The translations under genes were made by a program, and so were the position numbers. From NCBI RefSeq assembly GCF_946480185.1, contig NZ_CAMLIG010000051.1, positions 1 through 15,252 on the forward strand: a stretch of 15,252 nucleotides of DNA, written 5' to 3'. The notes under the pieces are model-generated. The model made no database searches. It was not told where the DNA came from and saw nothing but the letters and a program-made list of their open reading frames with translations. Every line of letters starts with the position of its first letter. Position 1 is the first letter of the stretch. The stretch comes from an uncultured Pedobacter sp. (GTDB lineage: Bacteria > Bacteroidota > Bacteroidia > Sphingobacteriales > Sphingobacteriaceae). Shown here in pieces: positions 1-5,420 of this stretch.

Positions 1-29
1 TTCTTTTTGAGGGAAAATAGCGCCCATCA

Positions 30-67
30 CGTCATGTTGATCCGCCAACTGGCGGGTCTACATGACG
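30..67. repeat. REP-like imperfect palindrome downstream of bioA
   Basis: A 38-nt inverted repeat. The outer arms CGTCATGT (30-37) and ACATGACG (60-67) are perfect complements. A T/T mismatch (38/59) follows, then inner arms GATCCGCCA (39-47) and TGGCGGGTC (50-58), which pair fully with one wobble. It lies beyond the bioA stop but has no T-tract on the side where the bioA transcript would end, so it does not look like a classic intrinsic terminator. A dispersed intergenic palindrome of REP type, or a 3'-end stabilising hairpin, is more likely. The copy number in the genome cannot be seen from here. Confidence 0.6.
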
Positions 68-115
68 AAAATTCTTAATATATATTATTGAATCATTTTA
101 GACAACTTTTCAGAC

Positions 116-1381
116 TCAAACCTTCTCCAAAGCCAATCTAATCTTCGAATAAATGTAATCCAAATCTTCGTTTGAGATACAATAAGGAGGCATTATATAC
201 AGAATGTTCCCTAATGGCCTTAGGATAATTCCTTCCGATAAAAAGAAATTGTAAAGTACATCTCTTATATTACTAAAGTAAGATGTAGCTTCTGTATCCC
301 ACTCAAAAGCGATGATAGTTCCCGTTTGGCGAACGTTTTTCAATTTAGGATGATTTTCAACCTCCTGTTTAAAAGTCTGGTGTTTACTTTCAATGCGTTG
401 GATGTTTTTTAAAGTTTCGGGTTTGGTAATTAAATCAAAACTTGCGTTGGCTACAGCGCAGGCCACAGGGTTAGCAGTAAATGAATGCCCGTGGAAAAGA
501 GTTTTCATTTTATCATCTGACAAAAATGCCTGATAAATATCTTCGGTACATGAGGTTACTCCTAAAGCCATCGTTCCACCGGTAATGCCTTTAGAAAAAC
601 ACATGATATCCGCATTTGCATCAATATGGTCAAGTGCAAATAATTTGCCGGTACGTCCAAAACCGGTCATCACTTCATCAGCAATTGTTAAAACATTTTC
701 GTTTTTACAATGCGTTATTAAATCGTTTAAAAATTTAGGCTCGTACATCAACATGCCACCAGACCCTAAAATTAGAGGTTCAAAAATGAAGCAGGCGAGA
801 CCAGATTTAAGGTTTGAGATTTGAGATTTGAGAACTTCGATATTTGCTTGAGTAGGCAAATCAATAAATTCTACATCAAACAGCAAACTGTCAAAAGGAG
901 CCGTCCAGGCGCTTCTGCCACTTACTGCCATTGCGCCAAACGTATCGCCATGGTAAGCGTTTTTAAAAGCTAAAATTTTTTGACGTTGCTCTCCTTTGTT
1001 GAACCAATATTGCAAACACATTTTTAAGGCCACCTCTACTGCGGTAGAACCGTTATCAGAGTAAAATATTTTTTTTTGGTTCTGTGGAATAATGCTCAAT
1101 AAATTTTCGGCCAAGGTTACGGCTTGCGGATGGGTAAAGCCAGCAAAAATCACATGTTCCAACTGTTGCAACTGTTCAAAAGCTTTTTGCGCAATATATG
1201 GGTGGCTATGCCCATGAATGTTTACCCACCACGATGAAACCGCATCAATTAGTTTTTCTCCCTTTTCAGTAAATAAATACGCACCTTCTCCTTTAACAAT
1301 TGGAATTGGCTTTGCCGCCGTTTTCATTTGTGTATAAGGGTGCCAAATTTTATCTAAATCCCGTTCAACTAAATTGCTCAT
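116..1381 (-). CDS. bioA: Adenosylmethionine-8-amino-7-oxononanoate aminotransferase (BioA)
   Basis: BioA is a PLP enzyme of biotin synthesis that moves the amino group of S-adenosylmethionine onto 8-amino-7-oxononanoate to give 7,8-diaminononanoate in the cytoplasm. At 421 aa it is close to the usual length (about 430). Visible family marks are HPYTQ (14-18, with Tyr16), the WW pair (51-52) of the substrate pocket, NGST (110-113) for PLP phosphate, YHGD (143-146), ADEV with Asp235 binding the pyridine nitrogen, and SKGITGG with Schiff-base Lys264. The ATG (1379-1381) overlaps the stop of the Nudix gene in an ATGA, so translation is probably coupled and the gene is the last of a three-gene operon. 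One oddity is that residues about 185-192 (SQISNLKS) are encoded by three perfect TCTCAAA heptamers. No other bio gene is in view. Confidence 0.93.
   Translation of the reverse strand: MSNLVERDLDKIWHPYTQMKTAAKPIPIVKGEGAYLFTEKGEKLIDAVSSWWVNIHGHSHPYIAQKAFEQLQQLEHVIFAGFTHPQAVTLAENLLSIIPQNQKKIFYSDNGSTAVEVALKMCLQYWFNKGEQRQKILAFKNAYHGDTFGAMAVSGRSAWTAPFDSLLFDVEFIDLPTQANIEVLKSQISNLKSGLACFIFEPLILGSGGMLMYEPKFLNDLITHCKNENVLTIADEVMTGFGRTGKLFALDHIDANADIMCFSKGITGGTMALGVTSCTEDIYQAFLSDDKMKTLFHGHSFTANPVACAVANASFDLITKPETLKNIQRIESKHQTFKQEVENHPKLKNVRQTGTIIAFEWDTEATSYFSNIRDVLYNFFLSEGIILRPLGNILYIMPPYCISNEDLDYIYSKIRLALEKV
813..833. repeat. Three tandem TTTGAGA heptamers inside bioA
   Basis: Three perfect copies of TTTGAGA (813-819, 820-826, 827-833; TCTCAAA on the coding strand) lie in the bioA reading frame. 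They total 21 bp, so the frame is kept, and they encode a hydrophilic SQISNLK segment between the central PLP domain strands. Because the unit is 7 bp, gain or loss of one copy would shift the frame. Confidence 0.8.
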
Positions 1382-1833
1382 AAAAACTTTTCTTTTAATA
1401 GTTTAACAACATGTTTATCAACCGGAAAGGTGACAGAATTTTCTCTTAAATCAGAAATATCAACCATCCTGAAACATTGCTTGTTGTGTCCCTCCTGCCC
1501 TTCAAAATCATATTCGTTTTTGACTAGCTTAAAGCCAAAGGGATGAAGCGCTTTTACTAAATAATACACAGAAATCAATTGTCCGCCACCAAATGCAGAA
1601 ACTACAAAAAAATCTGTGGTGTAAAAATGCCTGATAATCTCAATTTGTAGATTGCATTCTTCCAAAAATTCACGCTTTAACGCATCGGTTAAGCCTTCTC
1701 CAAACTCTAAACCACCACCAGGGAATTTAATAAAACGTATTCCTTTTTCTTCTTCATCACTCAATAAGATTCTTTTTTCATCATCAATCAACAAACCATA
1801 AACCCGAACGTTGAAACCTTTAGGTGTGCTCAT
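1378..1833 (-). CDS. Nudix hydrolase family protein
   Basis: A 151-aa protein with a single Nudix domain, which hydrolyses nucleoside diphosphate derivatives linked to another moiety; the substrate cannot be read from the sequence. The Nudix box spans residues 40-62: Gly40, Glu46, then RE (54-55) and EE (58-59) of the REUXEE core that binds Mg2+. The box glycine after EE is Asn61 here, a mild departure from GX5EX7REUXEEXGU. The N-terminal strand FNVRVYGLLIDDEKRILL and the preceding FPGGGLEFGEG are typical of the fold. Both ends overlap neighbours by 4 nt as ATGA: its start with the CDF stop (1830-1833) and its stop with the bioA start (1378-1381). It is therefore the middle gene of a tightly coupled operon. 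A housekeeping or sanitising role is a guess from the family alone. Confidence 0.88.
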   Translation of the reverse strand: MSTPKGFNVRVYGLLIDDEKRILLSDEEEKGIRFIKFPGGGLEFGEGLTDALKREFLEECNLQIEIIRHFYTTDFFVVSAFGGGQLISVYYLVKALHPFGFKLVKNEYDFEGQEGHNKQCFRMVDISDLRENSVTFPVDKHVVKLLKEKFL

Positions 1834-2807
1834 TTTGCAAAATGTTTTTGATTTTTAGTAGTATTATTCACAGTCCAAACGATGTTATCAGTTTGGGCTT
1901 CGCTACGGACGGGACAATCCTTTACATTGCAGTAATGACAACATTGTGGTATACATGGATCTGCGTGTATAAAAAACTCGGTTTTGTCGCCAATATTCTC
2001 CCCAACTAACCGGTCAATTTCCGAAATCTGGTCATGAACCTGATTCAGATCAAAATAATAAGGCAAGGTTACATGGCAATCAATATGGGTTTCTGCGCCA
2101 TAGCGTTGCGCCCGTAAATTATGTACATCTATCCAAGCATCTTTTCGGTTTATATTTAAAAAGTTCACCACATTGTTTACAACTTCAATATCAACCTCGT
2201 CCATTAGTCCTGCCACAGATTTGCGTACCAAACGATAACCGGTATAAATAATGTACAATCCTACAATAACAGAAATTAAACTATCTAAAATAAAAACATC
2301 CGTAAAGTAAATAACAATTAAACCAAGCATTAAACCAAACGTACTTATCGCATCGGTAATCAAGTGTTTACCATCAGCAGTTAAAGTAATGGATCGCAAA
2401 GATTTCCCCTTTTTTATTAAATATAAACCCAAAAGTCCGTTAGCAATCCCTGTAACACCAATAATAGCCACACCGTCTAAAATTGCATTTAGCTGTTGCG
2501 GTTGAAAAATATTATAAACAGATTTCCCAACGATAATCAATCCTGCCAACACTATAAGCAATCCTTCAATGAACGCCGAGAAAAATTCGACCTTTCCATG
2601 TCCGTACGGATGATTTTCATCTTTAGGCTGCGATGCTAAATAAATGCTATAAAAAGCAAAAGCACTGGCCAAAACGTTAACAATACTTTCTGCAGCATCC
2701 GTTAATATAGCGTTGGACTGTGTGATATAATATGCGCCAAATTTCATCAGCATCAATAAAATGCTAACAAGCAATGAACCTAGTATGATTTTTAGTTTGG
2801 GCTGCAA
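1830..2807 (-). CDS. Cation diffusion facilitator (CDF) family transporter
   Basis: Inner-membrane divalent-metal/proton antiporter of the CDF family, 325 aa from the TTG chosen here. It has about six membrane segments, the HPYGHGK loop (66-72) after TM2, and metal-site candidates Asp37 and Ser41 in TM2 and His148 and Asp152 (HLITD) in TM5. A cytoplasmic C-terminal domain follows. The tail carries five cysteines (Cys285, 289, 290, 293, 298), a likely extra metal site. The metal is unknown. The open frame extends to an ATG at 2942, with a second ATG at 2918, but both lie within or against the divergent aminotransferase start. A -7 box TAAGTTTG (2853-2846) places transcription near 2840, and TTG at 2805-2807 directly precedes the family-like QPKLKIILGSLL. 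The start is moderately sure, the family very sure. Confidence 0.88.
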   Translation of the reverse strand: MQPKLKIILGSLLVSILLMLMKFGAYYITQSNAILTDAAESIVNVLASAFAFYSIYLASQPKDENHPYGHGKVEFFSAFIEGLLIVLAGLIIVGKSVYNIFQPQQLNAILDGVAIIGVTGIANGLLGLYLIKKGKSLRSITLTADGKHLITDAISTFGLMLGLIVIYFTDVFILDSLISVIVGLYIIYTGYRLVRKSVAGLMDEVDIEVVNNVVNFLNINRKDAWIDVHNLRAQRYGAETHIDCHVTLPYYFDLNQVHDQISEIDRLVGENIGDKTEFFIHADPCIPQCCHYCNVKDCPVRSEAQTDNIVWTVNNTTKNQKHFAK

Positions 2808-2845
2808 TTTTTTTTGTCTGATAAGTTTGTAATAATTTGAGATTG

Positions 2846-2853
2846 CAAACTTA
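2846..2853 (-). promoter_or_regulatory. Bacteroidota -7 box for the CDF-Nudix-bioA operon
   Basis: Read on the minus strand this is TAAGTTTG, a perfect match to the Bacteroidota -7 consensus TAnnTTTG. No clear TTTG lies 19-22 nt upstream. Transcription would begin near 2839-2841, about 33 nt before the TTG start at 2807. This position is the main argument against the upstream ATG starts. Confidence 0.5.
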
Positions 2854-2868
2854 TTGAATTTAGATTCC

Positions 2869-2900
2869 TTTACCTCATAAAAACTATTTTTATATATTTG
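2869..2900 (+). promoter_or_regulatory. Promoter of the aspartate aminotransferase gene
   Basis: TATATTTG (2893-2900) matches TAnnTTTG exactly and is preceded, with a 20-nt spacer, by TTTA (2869-2872), one base off the TTTG -33 element. Transcription would start near 2905-2907, leaving a leader of about 10 nt before the ATG at 2917. It lies back to back with the minus-strand -7 box at 2846-2853, so the two promoters share one short divergent region. Confidence 0.6.
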
Positions 2901-2916
2901 CAACTCAAAGAAAACC

Positions 2917-4110
2917 ATGAGTATTTTATCTAATAGAATCAATAATCTGGCAGAAAGTCAGACTATTAAAATGGCCAAACTAGGCCGTGAATTATCTGCA
3001 AAAGGAATTAATGTAATTAACCTTAGCTTTGGTGAACCTGATTTCCATACACCGCAATTCATTAAGGATGCCGCGGTTGAAGCAATGGATAAAAACTTCA
3101 CTTATTATACACCTGTTTCTGGCTATCCAGATTTAAGAAAGGCAATTGCAGAAAAGCTTAAAAGAGAGAATAATTTAGATTACAATTTTGATCAAATTGT
3201 TGTTTCAACTGGTGCAAAGCAGGCTTTAACTAATGCCTTAATGGTATTGATTAACCCAGGAGAAGAAGTAATTATTCCAACTCCTTATTGGGTATCATAC
3301 TCTGAAATGGTAAAACTAGCAGAAGGCGAATCGGTTTTTATTGATGCTACGGCAGAAAACAATTTTAAAATTACGCCAGAAGAATTAGAAGCAGCCATTA
3401 CACCGAAAACTAAAATGTTTATGTTTTCATCTCCTTGTAACCCTACAGGCAGTGTTTACAGCAGAGAAGAATTGGCCGCTTTGGTTAAAGTTTTTGAAAA
3501 ACACCCACAAATCTATATCCTTTCTGATGAGATTTATGAGCACATCAATTTTATTGGCGGACACGTTTCTATTGCAGAATTTCCTTCAGTAAAAGACAGA
3601 ACTATTGTAATTAATGGTTTTTCTAAAGCTTACGCGATGACTGGTTGGAGAATTGGTTATTTAGCTGCTGCGAAAGAAATTGCTGATGCTGCTGATAAAT
3701 TGCAAGGTCAGGTTACTTCTGGATCTTGCTCCATTACTCAAAAAGCGGGTTTAGCAGCCTTAAGCGGCGGCTTAAAAGAAGTTCATGAAATGCGTGATGC
3801 ATTTTTGAAAAGAAGAGGAATTGTTTACGATTTGTTAAGTAAAATTGAAGGCTTAAAAGTTAACTTGCCGGATGGTGCTTTCTATTTTTTCCCAGATGTT
3901 TCTTCTTTCTTTGGAAAATCTGTTGATGGTAAAACGCTTAGCAACGCAGAAGATATTTCGCTTTACCTTTTAAATACAGCTCACGTTTCAACGGTAACTG
4001 GTGAAGCATTTGGTAATGACAAGTGTATCAGGATATCTTACGCAGCATCGGAAGATGAATTACGTGAAGCTTGCAAACGTATTGCTGAAGCTTTAGGCAA
4101 TTTAAAATAA
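2917..4110 (+). CDS. Class I pyridoxal phosphate aminotransferase, probable aspartate aminotransferase
   Basis: Cytoplasmic PLP enzyme of the type I aminotransferase fold, probably interconverting aspartate and oxaloacetate with 2-oxoglutarate and glutamate. At 397 aa it has normal length. Signature residues are Trp125 (PTPYW) stacking on PLP, Asn175 in PCNPTG, Asp204 and Tyr207 in SDEIYEH, Schiff-base Lys237 in NGFSKAYAMTGWR with Arg245, and Arg372 (CIRISYA) that binds the substrate alpha-carboxylate. The pattern fits the subgroup Ib (thermophilic/Bacillus-like) aspartate aminotransferases, though related prephenate or alanine aminotransferases cannot be excluded. It is monocistronic, with its own promoter at 2869-2900 and a strong hairpin at 4153-4187. 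Its product links to PEP carboxylase further right, which makes oxaloacetate, but the two genes are not co-transcribed. Confidence 0.92.
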   Translation: MSILSNRINNLAESQTIKMAKLGRELSAKGINVINLSFGEPDFHTPQFIKDAAVEAMDKNFTYYTPVSGYPDLRKAIAEKLKRENNLDYNFDQIVVSTGAKQALTNALMVLINPGEEVIIPTPYWVSYSEMVKLAEGESVFIDATAENNFKITPEELEAAITPKTKMFMFSSPCNPTGSVYSREELAALVKVFEKHPQIYILSDEIYEHINFIGGHVSIAEFPSVKDRTIVINGFSKAYAMTGWRIGYLAAAKEIADAADKLQGQVTSGSCSITQKAGLAALSGGLKEVHEMRDAFLKRRGIVYDLLSKIEGLKVNLPDGAFYFFPDVSSFFGKSVDGKTLSNAEDISLYLLNTAHVSTVTGEAFGNDKCIRISYAASEDELREACKRIAEALGNLK

Positions 4111-4152
4111 AATCAAACTGTGTGTCTTTAAACCATACAGCACTTTATTGAT

Positions 4153-4187
4153 AACAAAAAAGGGGATTTAAAATCCCCTTTTTTGTT
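4153..4187. terminator. Bidirectional intrinsic terminator
   Basis: AACAAAAAAGGGGAT (4153-4167) pairs perfectly over 15 bp with ATCCCCTTTTTTGTT (4173-4187) around a 5-nt loop. GC-rich inner pairs flanked by A and T runs give a U-tract in both directions. It therefore serves the plus-strand aminotransferase and the convergent minus-strand histidine kinase. Confidence 0.9.
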
Positions 4188-4205
4188 GTTAAAATATGAA
4201 ATACG

Positions 4206-5306
4206 TTATTGAGGATTAAAGGTTATTGTAAAAGTAGTTCCTACGTCTTTCACGCTATCTACAGCAATCTCTCCCCCCATTTCTGTTACTTGCTTTTTAA
4301 CTAAGAAAAGGCCTACTCCTTTTGCGTCAGAATTTGTGTGGAAAGTTTGGTTTAAACCAAAAATTCTATCTTTGGCTTTATTCATATCAAAGCCTATACC
4401 TTTATCAGCTATAACTAATTGTTTTAAATTGCCATTAAAAACAGTTTTAAAGCTCACGTAAGGCGCCACCTTTGGCTTTCTGTATTTTAGGGCATTTGTA
4501 AGTAGGTTCAGCAATATACTTTCCATATAGCTTCTGTTAAATTCAATATCATCAAAGGCCGAAAAATCAGTTTCAATAACTGCATTGCTTTTTTCAATCA
4601 TTGCATTTAATGAAAGACGAACATCGTTAAGGCAATCTTCGATACTTAAATTTTCTAGATGGCGTGTTGCGTTTGTATCTTTTTGAACGAGTTCGTTGAT
4701 ATAACTTTCTAGCGTTGCGCTTACTTTCTCGGTAGATTGCTTAATCAAATTTATCACATTTAAGTTGTCTTCATTCTCAATTTTATCATAATCAAGTAAA
4801 TCAAACAAACCGGTGATATTAGCTAAAGGAGATCGTAAATTATGAGATGCCAATCTGGCAAAATGCTCTAAATCTTTATTTATGCGTGAAAGGTCTTCAT
4901 AAAAAAGCGCCTGCTGTTTTTCAAAGGCCTTACGTTTAGTTACATTTTTTGCGATAGCAAATACATATCGTTTTTCATAAATAGGGATTGAAGTCCATGA
5001 CAACCAAACAATATCTCCATCTTTGGTTTTATAGCGGTTCTCGAAATTAAGCAGTGGCTCACCCTGGAGCATCTGATCGCGTGTGATTTTTGTAAGCTCT
5101 TTATCCTCATCTACCTGTAAATCCGGAATAAAAATAGTCAACAATTCTTCTTCAGTATAACCTAAAACTTTTGAAACAGCCGGATTCACCTTCAAAAAAT
5201 AACCTTCAAAACTTGCGATACACAATAAGTCTGGTGTATGATAAAAGAACTGACTTAACATAGTGTATTCGTCAGTTTGAAGAAATGTAGGATTCAAGTG
5301 GCGCAT
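4206..5306 (-). CDS. Soluble PAS-domain sensor histidine kinase
   Basis: A 366-aa two-component kinase that autophosphorylates a histidine and passes the phosphate to a response regulator. Order of parts: a PAS fold (about 15-105, DLLCIASFEGYFLKVNPAVSKVLGY-type start) with PAC-like strands to about 125; a dimerisation/phosphoacceptor helix with His155 in ARLASHNLRSPLANI; and a HATPase domain with N-box Asn271 (LLTNALKYR), G1 box DKGIGFDM (301-308) and G2 GVGLFLVKK (330-338). There is no signal peptide or membrane segment, so sensing must be cytoplasmic; the ligand is unknown. No response regulator or receiver domain is adjacent, so it is an orphan kinase in this window. It faces the aminotransferase and shares its terminator. 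A clear promoter was not found in the 112-nt gap to ppc. Confidence 0.92.
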   Translation of the reverse strand: MRHLNPTFLQTDEYTMLSQFFYHTPDLLCIASFEGYFLKVNPAVSKVLGYTEEELLTIFIPDLQVDEDKELTKITRDQMLQGEPLLNFENRYKTKDGDIVWLSWTSIPIYEKRYVFAIAKNVTKRKAFEKQQALFYEDLSRINKDLEHFARLASHNLRSPLANITGLFDLLDYDKIENEDNLNVINLIKQSTEKVSATLESYINELVQKDTNATRHLENLSIEDCLNDVRLSLNAMIEKSNAVIETDFSAFDDIEFNRSYMESILLNLLTNALKYRKPKVAPYVSFKTVFNGNLKQLVIADKGIGFDMNKAKDRIFGLNQTFHTNSDAKGVGLFLVKKQVTEMGGEIAVDSVKDVGTTFTITFNPQ

Positions 5307-5383
5307 ACAATCACTTTTTTTTTAGTTAAATTAATGATAATTATGCTTTTTTTTAGGTGTTAACTAAATTACATCTATTTTTT

Positions 5384-5420
5384 AAATATCAAAGCCCAAA
5401 TAATTTGGGCTTTGATATTT
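5384..5420. terminator. Perfect 17-bp hairpin at the end of ppc
   Basis: Arms 5384-5400 and 5404-5420 are exact reverse complements (17 bp, core CAAAGCCCAAA) around the loop TAA. The ppc stop codon (5419-5421 on the plus strand) overlaps the hairpin by two bases. After the stem the minus-strand transcript is A-rich, not U-rich; only the stem end ATATTT supplies U residues. It may therefore act as a weak terminator or mainly protect the 3' end of the mRNA. Confidence 0.65.

Noticed and set aside
585..824. Plus-strand open frame of 79 codons inside bioA.
   Set aside because: It is antisense to a well-conserved enzyme and has no promoter or family-like content.
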